Source of the DNA: Cryptomeria japonica
Taxonomy: Eukaryota > Streptophyta > Pinopsida > Cupressales > Cupressaceae
DNA length: 64,000 bases
NCBI RefSeq assembly: GCF_030272615.1
Contig: NC_081409.1
Location: forward strand, 21,330,260 to 21,394,259
Direction of reading: 5' to 3'
Program-made: the position numbers and the translations under genes
Notes under the pieces: generated by a model
The model's database searches: none
Seen by the model: the letters and a program-made list of their open reading frames with translations, nothing else
What the model was told of the DNA's origin: nothing
In this document: positions 21,880 through 33,817 of the stretch, one piece after another
How positions within the stretch are numbered: position 1 is the first letter of the stretch
Layout: the number at the start of each line of letters is the position of its first letter

Positions 21880-23217
21880 TTAAGGTGGCACAGACAGGAG
21901 ATTGATGCCATCGGCTCCCAAGTTGGCCAACTCATCCGCTCTCTTATTGCCCTCCCTATAGATATGATTGACTATGAACCTATCAAAATCTCTGCACAAG
22001 TCGAGAGCTTTTGACAACAAAGTATTTAGTCTCCAACTGGGCATACTACCTTTCCTCAGAGCATTGACAATTATACCTGAATCACCTTCAATTTCCAAGT
22101 TCTTAGCTCCTAGTTTCCTGCATAAATGCAGACCCTCCACCAGGGCCATAAGTTCCGCCTAATTGTTGGTGTTGATGCCAACCGGAGAGGCAAGGGTTGC
22201 TAGTTCCTTGCCTTCCCAATTATGCATAACACATCCGATCCCTGCTTGCCTTGGGTTGCCACGGGATGCCCCATCAAAGTTTAGCTTCAACCACCCTTCG
22301 CTTGGGGGCTGCCATCTGCATGCTTCCCTTGATCGTAGACTTGCAAAAGGACCCTCTCCTACAAAGGGAGGAAAGGATAAGCCTTCCCAGCGTTTTTTCA
22401 TCTTTTCATCCCAATGAGTGATAGAGGCATTCTTCAATGTGCTTGACGACAGTCGGTTGTTCATGAGCTCAGTGATAGCTAACTCTATCCTGTTAATGAT
22501 TCTGGGAACCTATAGTTTTTCATTCTTAAAGAGACGTCTATTTCTCTCCTTCCATAGTTCCCACGTAATGGAAGAAGGAAGAGCTGTCCATAAACCTTCA
22601 AAGAGACAGCCACGCCTGAGGAAAGGCCATGTCTTGAGCATTCCAAAGATGGTGTGGGGGAAGGCCGCAGACCATTCAAGTTTGTTGGTGAACCAGATCC
22701 AGCATTTGTGAGCAAAGGGGCAGTTAAGGAGGATATGATTGGTGTCTTCCTCCTCTGCCTCGCAAAGAGGACATCTACTAGGGCCCTCATAGCCCATCCT
22801 CTTGAATTTGTCCGTAGTTAGGAGCTTATTCTGAATCGCAAGCCAAGAGAAGATGCCTGCCTTTGGTAGACAATATTTATCCCAACACAGTTTCAAGGGA
22901 AGCTCAGTCGCAGGTCTTAAAAACGCTTTGGAGATGTGAGAGTACCCGTCCCTGGAGTTGTATTCCCCCTTTAGGGAACCGTCCCATATGAGCTTATCCT
23001 CTTCATGACTAAAGACTATGTTCCTTGATTTGAGAATGGTCATAAGAATATGTTTGCCTCTTTCCGAGATAACCTCATCAACCTTCTCGATCCACTGCCA
23101 ACCAACCCCATCCTCTAAAGGGGAAATATAGTTGTTTAACAGGGAGCCTCTATGAGATTCCAGAAGGAAACGAGTAGCACCGAAGTCATGGATTTTATCA
23201 ATGGCCTTATACCCACC
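21880..23217 (-). pseudogene. LINE ORF2, C-terminal part: zf-RVT and plant RNase H
   Basis: This is the continuation of ORF2 past the nested insertion. It opens with YKAIDKIHDFGATRF. The zf-RVT domain (about 22910-22690) has the pattern RCPLCEAEEEDTNHILLNC. The RNase H domain follows: LNFDGASRGNPRQAGIGCV (first D), AELMALVEGL (E), IEGDSGIIV (D), and REGNKRADELANLGA (last D). Stops at the codons before VPRIINR and before AELMAL are TAG, each one transition from CAG. The frame is the same as ORF2 on the far side of the insertion once the insertion and one TSD copy are removed. Confidence 0.9.
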
Positions 23218-24147
23218 TGTTAGTGAACAGATTTGCTCTTTGTTTTTAAATGATTAATTTTAAAACTCTGTTACCTTCTTTTAAGAACAAATGGTTCACT
23301 GAACAGTTGGGTAAGTGTTTGTTCAAATCACTTCCCTCTGAATTTTTGCCTATGTACAGCTCCTTATCTAGATTTTTCATAAATTGTGCTTTTGTTTTTA
23401 TTTATATCCAAATGAAAAGCTTTTAACCAGAAAGCATGTAAGGCCGCCTATTTCATTCTTGGATGAAAGGCTATAACTCTCCTCATATCTCATAAATAAT
23501 GGAAACTATTTTCTTAATTTTCAAAGTATGTAACTACAGCAACTGAAACAAAGTTCAATACACTTCTTCCAAATAAAGACGAACAAATTCAAGGAAAATA
23601 AATCCACCCGCAAACATGAATCTTTTCCAGAGTAAACAATACATTCAAAGGAAAGAACATCAGAGGAATAATGAAAAACTGCAATGAAATGATCAAATAC
23701 TGTTACTTGATCGGATGAACATATGCAAAGACATGTTATCTATTTGGATTCAAAATACACAGATCTTTCTGCTCCCCAAAAACAATATGATCAGATTTCA
23801 TATATATATCTTTATGTAATCAAAGACACAATGATACATCTGCCAATCTTTTTCCACCACAGATCTCAACCATCTGATTCTTCCTTTGATTAAGAACCGA
23901 AAATATCAAAAAAAACCACTCCGTCGAAGTTTACAGAATTAGTTACTAAAATCTAACCCCTCTACCATCTGTTTTACTTAATTTATAGTCCAAACGGGGG
24001 AGGTCTCCCTGAAAACTCGACCACTCCCCGATAAAACAGTTACAAAACCAACAGAAAGTATTTTGGGACAGTTGTCCAAAAGTTTTTGCATAACTATGAA
24101 AAATGTTTTAAAAATAAAGAAAACTAGCCCTAAGTGGATGCGTTATG

Positions 24148-27100
24148 TCATATTCCATCATCATCATCTTCTCCGTCTTCGCGGGCGTCATGAGCAGCTG
24201 TGAGTTCCTGGATCATTGATTGGCTTGGGACTTTCATTGCATTGAGTTTCGCCTTTGCCACTTCTTTATTCCACTTGTGTTGCACCATCTTCTCTGAGTG
24301 CTTCGGCAGTTGATCGTTCCCAATGAAAACCATAGATTCGATCCTAGCTACCTTGGTTATATCCTCCGGCGTGAAGCTACTCCTAACTCTGATCTTTTCC
24401 ATGTTCAACCGGAAGGATTTGACTGCTTCCTGTGTGCTTGACCCGCAGATTCCTAGCTCCCAGTCATGATCGGGATTAACTACTTTATTATCCTTAACTA
24501 TACTACTTTGCAAATCTTGGAGTTCGTAGACGGAAGTTTTTGCATCCGTAATTACCGACTGAAAGGTGAGCACCCGCCACATGATAGTTTTCTTTAGCAC
24601 GAAAAGTTGGCGTTCATGCTACCAACTTAATTGAATGTTCTGTCAGAAATCTGGTAGCCCCATATTCTTCGATTTTGGTAAACAAAGGCAGGACATTTTG
24701 CCATTTGTGCTCTTCTTTCTCCCACGGTACAAGCTGGTTTTGGATTTCAGAAATCAAGCTCTGTACTTCATCACACAACTTCCGGGAGTCAGTAATGTAT
24801 TTTTCACCATCTTTGATTACTTGTTCAATCCACTTCTCAACCGCTTCAGCGATGCTCTTAGCCCGCTGAACTTGGTTCATCAACTTCTTGCCGGAGAAGT
24901 TGGGTCAAAATTCTCAGTGGCATGGGATATTGGAATTGCTCCAAGGCAACCGATGCTATCGATGAACTGAGCCAAAACACTTATGTGTCTTTTAAGTTCT
25001 CTTTTCTCCTGTCCATCCTTCTCTGACCGGGTAAGCATTTTCTTTGCTGACACTTGGAAAAATTGGTTATCTGTATCCCTGCTCATCTTTCCCAACTCTA
25101 CTTTTGTGATTTCAAAATCATCAGAACCAGCCTCTTTGTTCTCATCTCTCGGTTTGTAAGAGGCAATTTCCGCTGTCCATTTACCAGTTTCTTCGTCATT
25201 GTTCAGGTGAGCGGTGGTCTTGAACCTCTTTGGCTTTGGATTCTTCTCGGAGTACTTGGCAACCATCTCCTGAATTGGAATGGTCACAAGAAGAAAGCTT
25301 CTTTTCTTGTTCACTGAGGTTGTTAACCATTTAGGAGTCGCAGCAGAATGAGTAGTTCCCTCAATCATTTTTGGTGGTGGCGTCATAGCCACAGTCACTG
25401 TTTGGGAGTCTAGAGCACAAGCAACTTCACTATCCAAATCTTCAATTTCAAAGATCTGAGCCTCAAGCACGGCATCTTTTACTCCCATATCCTTGACCTG
25501 GTCCATCTTCCTCTGGGCGACACTACGTGATCAAGTATGCCGAGAGGTACTGAAATCCAAAGTTGGGCTAGACCTACGTCTAGGCTGAGCCGACTTGATT
25601 TCCTTACCTGCACGAACAGGAGCACTGTTAGAAGGACGTTTTGGTGAAGATATATTTCTTGCATAAAGGGACTTGGCGCCTGGCTTCATTGCTTTCTTTT
25701 TAGCCACCCATGCCACGGTTCTTTCCAGAACTCGTTCGGTTCTCAATTGTATGTCATCATTTTCCTCCTCATCCCAATTAATTGGGGGCATTTCAGTCTC
25801 TGCATGGGCTAAATACCCTGGTTCAAATAGTTCAAGATAATCCTCTTCATGCCCTTTAATATCTAACCTTATTTGCAAAGAAATAACCTGTTCCAGCACC
25901 AATCTCATGTTTTCTCTTTTGAAGACTTCAAGTTCATCTGAACAGTCTTCCCAGAAATCTTCTAACTGTGGCGTGGGAAGATAAGGCATTAAGCCAAGGC
26001 TCCGAGAAAATCCTTTATTGTCAAACCCTTTTCTTTCAGCATACAGAGAGAAATTAAAATTTCTAAGGTCTGCTCCTATACTTAGTGCATCAGATATTGA
26101 ATTACAAGACAACACTCCCAATTGTATGGGAAAGTGACCTTCCCACTTGTCTTTTGGCTGTGCCTTCTTGACCACAGAAGTCAGTTGTCTGCATACTTCT
26201 GCTAGAACAAAACAATCAAAACCGAAGTGCGGAAGCTTGTAGGGTTCCTCTTCAAAGCCTCCTACCCGTATATAGCAAAAGCGTGGGAACTGGATGTAAA
26301 AACTTCCGAACTTCTTAATCAAGGTCTGTGCATCATCTGAAATCCGTTTGGCCTTTGTACCCTTCAGTTCATGACACAGATCACCCAGGAATGCATTATG
26401 TATCCTTCTGAAATCTTGTAGGGCATTGTCTTTTTGTAGCATTGGATAAAACTCATACACCGGAACATCTTCCTCAGTGGGCTGCTTGGGTATTCCCATT
26501 AACTCTTTAACACAGGCCAGACAATACAAAAGATATGAGGACATGAAGAAGTTTTGTTGAAACTGCTTGGCTAGGCTCAACTGCTCTCTCATTGAATCAG
26601 CAATTAACTCTGCCCAATCCAAATATTGTTTTCCTTCCAGAACTAATTGCAAATAGCAATATATCCAATCATCAAAGCTATAAGCTTCGGCAGAACCTCT
26701 GGCTCGATGCAACAGAAGCATCACATTGTGGATATGTGGCAACATGTGGTTCTTGTAAAGATTTTTAGGTAGTCTAGAACCACCTCTCTGAGGGACTTTC
26801 AACCAAAACTTCGCCACATTATTCCTGTGTCCGGCTCTATCTGCATTGAACTCACTAATTGACTGGGCAGGGGAGAAATTAGAAAACTGGTAATCCGGTA
26901 TCTTGAACACTGAAGCAATCACCTCACGGTTAATGGCAAGAAGGGTTTCACCATTATCCCTTTTAATAGTTTCAGATACAGGGTCATATATGGACAAGGA
27001 ATTGCTGGAGGAAAGGTTGCGGCTTCTAAAAGTCCACTACTCAAAATCTCTATACAAAAAGATTTATCAACACCCTTGAACACCCTTTCTTTCAAATCTT

Positions 27101-27194
27101 CAAGGTTCTCTCCCTTCAGGTCAGTATCACTAACTATGGCTTCTGTGGATGCCAAGCTAAAGACGTTTCCAAACAAATGCAGGGAGGACTTCAT
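24148..27194 (-). pseudogene. element 1 protein, unrecognised family, broken
   Basis: Starts at the minus-strand ATG 27194 (MKSSLHLFGNVF) and ends at TGA 24148-24150, about 1,010 codons. It is interrupted by a frameshift near 27010, a TGA at 25531, and further frameshifts near 24885 and 24610. The N-terminal 480 residues (down to about 25530) form a mostly helical, well-ordered region with FYIQFPRFCYIRVGGF and EVCRQLTSV. A lysine/serine-rich linker follows. The C-terminal 300 residues are helical and probably coiled-coil (KWIEQVIKDGEKYITDSRKL), ending in an acidic EDGEDDDDGI. I see no zinc knuckle, protease or polymerase motif. The element 2 protein (35055-38642) is homologous along the N-terminal region and probably the C-terminal region. 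Function unknown; a gag-like or captured role is only a guess. Confidence 0.75.
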
Positions 27195-27679
27195 GATTTC
27201 AAAACAAGAAACCTAAATTTGATTGTAGTGAAACCTTCTGTATGAGAGAAAATGCAAGGGAAAACACTGGAGAAAATAAGGAAAGACTCACCTTCACAGT
27301 TGCATAATCGGATGACGGCTAGCAGCAAGAAAGACTCCTATCCAAGGATAACATAAACAAAAATCCAGCAGCAAGTAGCAAATGCAGAACACAAATGATT
27401 TTCATACCTTATTGAGAAAGGTAATGATACAGACACATTAAATGCAATGATTTCGCAGTTTCATTCCGAACGTGGCAAATTGATAGATTAGACCCCCGCA
27501 CGCATGCATTGAATGCATGGCAGCGTACTTTAAGAAACTGCCAGTTCCCGAAACGTTCACTTATTTCGAAAAAACCAAAGAATGACATCACTTTACAATA
27601 TGGTTCTGCCTCTTCGTATTTAGCAATAAATGCACTTCTCAAAACATTAGAAACCGCGAGACCCACCAATATTGAACCC

Positions 27680-28030
27680 AGATGAACATCTTGAACCTAC
27701 TTCTTGAGTGTTCAAGTAGTTCAAGATGTATGCCGCGTCAAACTGTTGACCACTTGCTGTGTTGAACACGTTGAACATATTTGAACCCTTTGAACTCAGT
27801 TCAATAAGTTCAACACAAATGTTATATCACCGAACAGGAAAACTTTATTAAAGAGCCGCTACAAAATACTTAGAGAAAACGTTAGTACGAAAAAACTTTT
27901 TCTGAACACCTTGGAACCTATTGAACCTAAATAAACCTCTCGAACCAAGTTCAGAACAGTTCGACGTGTTCAAGGAGTTCAATCAATTGTCTGAACTTGA
28001 CTTAAACGACTAGAAAAAGGATTTGAGGAC
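27680..28030 (-). repeat. element 1 leader with GTTCAA/TTGAAC inverted repeats
   Basis: At least ten TTGAAC or GTTCAA motifs are crowded here. Clear hairpins include ACATCTTGAAC paired with GTTCAAGATGT (about 27683-27732), GTGTTGAAC with GTTCAACAC (about 27761-27815), and CAAGTTCAG with CTGAACTTG (about 27946-28001). It lies upstream of the coding region, like the palindrome array of element 2, but uses a different core. Confidence 0.6.
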
Positions 28031-28139
28031 GCACTAAGGACTTGAACCAAGGTAATATGGCATGAACTAGGACTCCAACATAAAAAGGAAAAGACAACCC
28101 ACTCTCACCATGAAGAATAAATGGCGCGGTAACACCACC

Positions 28140-30998
28140 CCATGAATCAGACTAGAAAAGGGCTTTATCCCCAGATCCCAGGTTCCAAGTAAGTTTGTCA
28201 GAGATAATCTTCCTACAGTCTAGCATGAAATTCCATAGGCAGGACCCTCTAGGGGGGTTGCTTTCTCTAAAGATTTGGATAGGATCCCCACCATTGAGGT
28301 ATTTGAGGTGCAGCAAACGAGCCCATTTGAGGTGGGGGGATCTGAACAATCTCCAAATCAACTTGGCACCCAAGGCTCTACCCTGATCTCGGAGATTTTT
28401 AATGCCAACTACACCACCTTCCTTGGGTCTGCATATCTTATCCCAAGATATGAGAGATATTTTCCGGTTGACATTAGTACCTTGCCAAAAGAAGGTCCTT
28501 AGATGTTTGTTGAGCATGACAAGTTTGGAAGAAGACAGATGTTGACAGGAGAGCTGGTAGATGGCCATGGCTGTCAAGACCGATTACCAAGGTTGCCCTA
28601 CCCTCAGAAGAGAGCCATTTTCCTTTCCATGAGTTAATGCTAGACTTGATTTTATCCACCAAGTTGTCCCATAATTTTGAGGGTCTCCTCCCTTTGTCAA
28701 GGGGGATGCCTAGATATTTACAAGGGAGGGTACCTTGACTAATCTCCAAGACATTGCAAATCTCCTTTCCTAAAGCTGGGTCTATGTTGAACATAAAAAC
28801 TGCAGATTTAGCCAGATTCACCTCTTGACCCAAGGCTAACATATAGGACTCGAGGATGCCTTTGAAGGCACTTGCTTCTCTCGCACTTCCTTGCCCAAAA
28901 AGCATCGTGTCGTCAACAAATTGCTGATGGGTGAAAGGAGGGAGGCCGCTGGTGATGGGGATTCCTTGGATCCCACCCTCCTCTTTGGCTTTAGAAATGG
29001 ATCTGCCAAGAGCTTCAGCCATGATGATGAAGAGGAAGGGGGACATTGGATCTCCTTGCCTGAGCCCTCTCAAGCTGCTAAAGAAACCTTCCGGCGAACC
29101 ATTAACCATAACAGAGAATTTAGGGGTGGAAATACATTCAAAGATTAGGTTGATCCAGGATTTGGAAAATCAACAGGCCTCCAAGCATTTACATAGGAAG
29201 CGCCAATCAACTTTGTCATAAGCTTTACTAATGTCTAATTTGACTAGCATGCTTGGAGCGCTGTTGAGCTGGACCGAATGAATGGCCTCTTGGGTGATAA
29301 TAACCCCATCATAGATTGATCTATCCGCTACGAAGCCAGTTTGTTCTTCACTAATGATAATGGGGAGCAGATTTTTAAGTCTAGCTGTTGGGGTTTTGGT
29401 AAGGAGTTTATACAGAGTATTGCAAAGGGCTATTGGTCTGAAGTCATTAAAGCTTTCAGGATTTTCTCTTTTGGGAATGAGAACTAGGAAGGTGTTGTTG
29501 ATTTCTTTGAGAATCCTACCAGAGTTCCTAACACCTTCTAAGGCATCCATGATCTCTGTCCCCATAAAACCCTAGCATTTTGGGAAAAAGCTGGTGGGGA
29601 AGCCATCCGGACCCGGAGCCTTGTCCGGATTCATCTTCATAAGGACAGATTTAACCTCCTCCACAGAGAATTTTTTTAACAGGATTTTATTGTGGTTGCC
29701 GTTAATAAGTTTTGGAAGATTTTTGATGATGTTGAGTTGGCCCCTAAGGTTGGAGCCTTCAGGATTGTTTAAGATTTTATCAAAGAACCTTACTGCCTCA
29801 GAGGCAACATCATCCGGTTCAGATAGGATGGAGCCCTAGCAGTTCTTGATTTTAGAAATACGATTGACCCCTCACCTCTGCTTGGTGCTATTGTGGAAGA
29901 ACTTAGTATTTCGATCCCCATCACTCAACCAAATCTCCCTTTATTTTTTTTCCAAAAGATTTCTTCATTAGAGAGAATCTTTTCATACTCAGAGAGTAGA
30001 GCCTTTTCCTTAAGGAAGAGAGGTTCATCCATTCCCTTCTCAAGAACCTCCATGTTAACAATCTTAAGATCATTTTCAATTAAGAGTTTTTTATCGAAAA
30101 TATTGCCAAAATTAATCCGGTTCCATTCTAGGAGTTTCCTTTTGATAAGCTTTAACTTACTTGCAACAATAAACATCTTCGAACCAGAGAAGACAGGGTT
30201 TCTCCACCAATTCTCAATTAAGTTTAAAAGGTTATCATCTTTGAACCACATGCTCTCAAACTTAAAGGGGCATTTATTAGGGGAGTGGTCAGATAATAAG
30301 TTAAGTTGGAGTGGAAAATGATCAGAACCTGATAACGGGAGAGGCTCTGCGTTCAAGGAGTAATTAAGCTCCGCGGGCCCCCCATGGATAAAGAACCTAT
30401 CTAATTTCTCAGCGATGTTACAGAAACCAGACCTTCTATTGTTCCAGGTGAAGGCATTATCTGCCGTCTGGATTTCCAAAAGGGAATTCGTATTGATCCA
30501 ATGATTGAAATCTACAGCCGCCGGAGGGAGTTTGCTGCTCCCTCCCCTTTTATCTGCAATCTTAGTGATAGCGTTGAAGTCTCCACCAATGATGCATACA
30601 TCGTTTGGGAAGCTTCTAAGGAAAAGCTCAAGTTCTGTCCACACCCTAGCCTTATCCCTATTCTGGATAGGGCCATAAACGTTTATCAGTTTGAACCTAA
30701 GGTTATATTTATAGTTTACAACTTCTCCTCCTAACCAGTTTTGCTTAATCTCTAAAGGTGTAAACGAGATGAATCTAGAGTCCCAAATGATAGCTAAACC
30801 CCCTGAGGCCCCTATGGCAGGGGAATGCTTTAGCTGTCTAACGCCTAGCTTTTTCTCAAAAATAAGAATCTCAGAGGAGTTCATTTTAGTTTCTTGGATT
30901 AACATTATGTCTGGTCTAGAATCAGAGATGCAGCGCTTTAAGATGCACTGTTTGTTAGGGGCATTCAGACCCCTAACATTCCATGTAATGATTTTCAT
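28140..30998 (-). pseudogene. LINE ORF2, N-terminal part: APE endonuclease and reverse transcriptase
   Basis: Nicks the target and reverse-transcribes the LINE RNA there. It starts at ATG 30998, whose A-T-G-A overlaps the ORF1 stop. The endonuclease shows WNVRGLNAPNKQ, LIQETKM, GGDFNAI and SGSDHFPL, the expected catalytic E, D-N and D-H set. Reverse transcriptase shows NDFRPIALCN, LDISKAYDKVDW, GLRQGDPMSPFLF and the active site FVDDTMLF (near 28905). Frameshifts occur near 29940 and 28580, and stops include TAGs near 29575 and 28152. The element 1 insertion cuts ORF2 right after the codons for SDSWGG. Confidence 0.92.
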
Positions 30999-33153
30999 GG
31001 CTCTGTGGGGAGGAACTTCCCCTCCCCTGCATTAAAAAGATTAGATATTTTAGACTGACCCCTAGCTTCTCCAGCCTTGGATCTTAGTTCAGCAAGGGAT
31101 CTCCTATGCCTTTTCTTACTGATTTTAGCATAGTCAGGAGAATCTTTGCTTATATCAGAGCTGAGAATGCCTAGACTGGTTGGGTTATCATTTTCTAAGT
31201 TGTCTATTGCTACAAAAAGTTCATCTGTTTCTAAGTCGACTCTGGCAATATCCACTAGATTTTTGACATAGAGATCCCTTTGTCTTTCCAATTCCTCATC
31301 ATCACAAATTTCATCCACCAATTGATCCATAAGGTCGTTAACTACTTCTTCCCCTACAAAATTGGCAATGATGTTAACTTCCCTAGCAACTCGATCACTC
31401 TTAGATTCTGAAAATGACTCTTAAACAGTATTCAGAGATGGAGGGCACACATCTGTCACCTCTAAGGCCTCCGTACTTGAGACTTGAGATATTGGTTGAC
31501 CCTAGACAGATGCCATACCTGGATTTGGGGGAAGACTATCTTTCTCTAATTGCGCAAGGAGGAGGTGAGTACCCTTAAAGGGGAAGATCTCGAGGGGCTC
31601 ACCCTTTCTGGAGGGATGAGAGAGCAAGATGAAGGCAAAATAGACAATCTGAGCTGCTCTTTCTGAGGGAGCATCTCACGGATTTCACCTTCTTCCAAGT
31701 CTCGATCCCCAGGAAATGCGTCAGTTGTCTGTGGATTAATAGATGGCAAAGGAGGAGGAGGGGGGCTAGATATCTTAACAGGAGAGTTGTGAGGGCATAG
31801 ATCCGTGGTAAGGTGATTAGGGTCAATATTAGGCAAATAGCCTTCGAAGGTAAAACCCCCTCCTTCCACAAATCTGAATGGGGCGCTATTAGATTTGAGG
31901 ACCAATTCGGGGAAAGGTTTCTCAGAGGGTATCTTCCTCGACCTAGTATCTTCGAAAGAACCATTATAAAAGGGCAGTTCTAGGGTTAAGTAGAGCTTGT
32001 CGCATTTCACTGTTATGGGCTCTAAAGATTTAATATTAATATTCATATTAACAATCAAAAGCTAGTTAAAGAAGCTTAGAGCTGATTTCTTAACTTCTAC
32101 AAATTTGCCTATTTTGTTTCCTATTATTCTTACAAACTCATTATTTCGCAATTCTACAGGGAAATTATCAAGTGAAATTGCTCTGATAACCATGCAGGAA
32201 TTGAATTGAGATGGCAGAAAGAGGGGTTGCCATTCTCGGTAATCAAACCCTAGGCCCTTGAATGTTAATATATCCCCGTTAAGCAAAGAATTTCTCAAAC
32301 TCTGATTACCACAATCAATAGCTAAGAAATTGTCAGGAAGGATATCAATTTTTACCTGGTTCTTGAGAGAAGCCGACACCCAGTTAGCAATTTGATCCAC
32401 TGGGATCCCCCAACCTTTCCACCGAGCAAAGATCATTCGGTCGTTGCAATGCATTTGATATCTTACCTGAGTATGGGTGTCAATATCAATGACGAGCCTA
32501 TTAGGGTTAGCTGGAGGCTTTGAGGGTAAAATCGACTTATGATGCTTAACCTCCTCTAAAATGTGATGATTCATGGAAGGGTGACGGTGCAGGGAGATCA
32601 TGATCTTTGATAATTTACCCACGGATCTCCGAGGAGCAGTGAAAATCTTTGCCTGGCTAGGTTTTACAAAACCCTCCTCCCGACACTGATTGGGATTCGA
32701 CTTAAGGTAGTTTGGCTGCCCTGATGCTCTGTTGTTTCTGCGGCTCACCAAATGCCAATCCCGATCCCAGCCCTTACAAAGAGGAGGGGGAGCCCTAACC
32801 ATATCAGCCATAGAGTATTTAGTTTTTGCAAAGAAGGCTTCTTGAACGCGGGTCCAAGATATAACCCTGCCAGAATCCTCAGTCCCAGGACCCCTTGGAA
32901 CCCTAGCCGCCTCCTTGCATCTTTGATTCAGAGAAACCAGGATGGAATTTGCTCCTGTGGCGCAGGTATTTAGGGCCTCGAATCTATTTGCAGATCCCAC
33001 CTTGTTATTGTGGGCGAATTTTTGAGGTTGTACTGCTTGCCATGGGGAGTGCTTGGTGATTCCAATAATTTTCTTCTGCCTTGATCCTTTTGAATTTACA
33101 CTCGCATTTTTCTGTAATCCACTTTTCGTGGATCCGAAAATTTGCAGAGCCAT
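30995..33153 (-). pseudogene. LINE ORF1, nucleic-acid-binding protein, broken
   Basis: Encodes the RNA-binding partner of ORF2. Start chosen at minus-strand ATG 33153 (MALQIFGSTKSG). The region around 32480-32080 (RYQMHCNDRMIFARWKGWG, then VIRAISLDNFPVELRN and IIGNKIGKFVEV) matches the DUF4283 pattern of plant LINE ORF1. I see no zinc knuckle. In-frame stops lie at about 32059 and 31505, with a frameshift between about 31545 and 31330. The last part is acidic and ends RRSLAELRSKAGEARGQSKI. Its TGA overlaps the ORF2 ATG (ATGA), which would suit termination-reinitiation. Confidence 0.82.
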
Positions 33154-33817
33154 GACAAGTGAGTGAATGTATGTACAAAGAAAATCTTAATTAATAAGTA
33201 TCTATTGTGAATGAATATCAATGTTAAAATCTGTGTAGAAAACAATTTTTACATCCTCCATTTTTTGGTCATATTATTTTGATAGTTTAATTTTTGGTAT
33301 GTTGGCTATTAATAAGTAATTTTTAGAGATCCACCTAACCAAAAGTTGGGTTTTTGTTATACACTCATGCCATTACAAGCTTCCTATTGTCGCTGTAGAT
33401 TATACTTCAGCTTCAATAAGAGTCATTCCTTTGAAACTAAGGAACCTCTTTTTTTGTAATGGATGCATTACGAGTGGTACACAACACCCATATAAACATG
33501 TTTTGATTGGAGGCATGGTGCAGGAGTTGAGGTGGTGGCCACAGGTCCATTTCCACGGAGAAAACCATTACCATCAAGAAGCTTGATAAAGTTGTTGAAG
33601 ATCCCTATGGTGCATTCTATGGTTTGTTGTCCTTGATTTCAGTTTGGCCAAAATCATGAGGCAACCCTACGAAACTGGTCCGTTTCGTACCTTATGGTCT
33701 CCGGGAGAGCTTAATCGACTTGGTCGGTTAGTTCGTTTCATTCTTCGCCTTTCATTATTGTTATTTTTCTTTGCTTTTTAAGTTTAGTCCGAACTGCAGG
33801 GGTCTTTGTAAATAATT

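Larger units (their letters stand above)
23218..28134 (-). mobile_element. element 1: 4.9-kb TG..CA insertion encoding an unknown ~1,000-codon protein
   Basis: In plus coordinates it starts TGTTAGTGAACAG and ends GCGCGGTAACA. CCACC stands directly before (23213-23217) and directly after (28135-28139). Leaving out the element plus one CCACC restores an open LINE ORF2 frame exactly, so the edges are firm. The termini and 5-bp TSD are those of LTR retrotransposon integration, yet I find no direct terminal repeats, no primer-binding site, no polypurine tract and no pol. It is either a giant solo LTR with its own gene or an element of a type I do not recognise. Read on the minus strand: leader with GTTCAA hairpins, coding region, a TATAAATT motif near 23980, and an AT-rich tail. 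Confidence 0.85.
18911..33168 (-). mobile_element. L1-type plant LINE, minus strand, carrying a nested 4.9-kb insertion
   Basis: A LINE reads right to left: ORF1 (33153 to 30995), ORF2 (30998 onward, interrupted at 28134-23218), a long 3' UTR, and a terminal A-rich tail (minus-strand ATCAAAAAAACAAAAAG) at 18911-18930. The 10-bp string GTATGTACAA lies on both sides (18901-18910 and 33169-33178) and is taken as the TSD. Only about 15 bp precede the ORF1 ATG, so the 5' UTR may be slightly truncated. Several stops and frameshifts show that it is dead. Confidence 0.88.

Noticed and set aside
23218-28134. Classic DNA transposon (CACTA, hAT or Mutator)
   Set aside because: The ends and the 5-bp TSD fit none of these classes, and there is no transposase motif.
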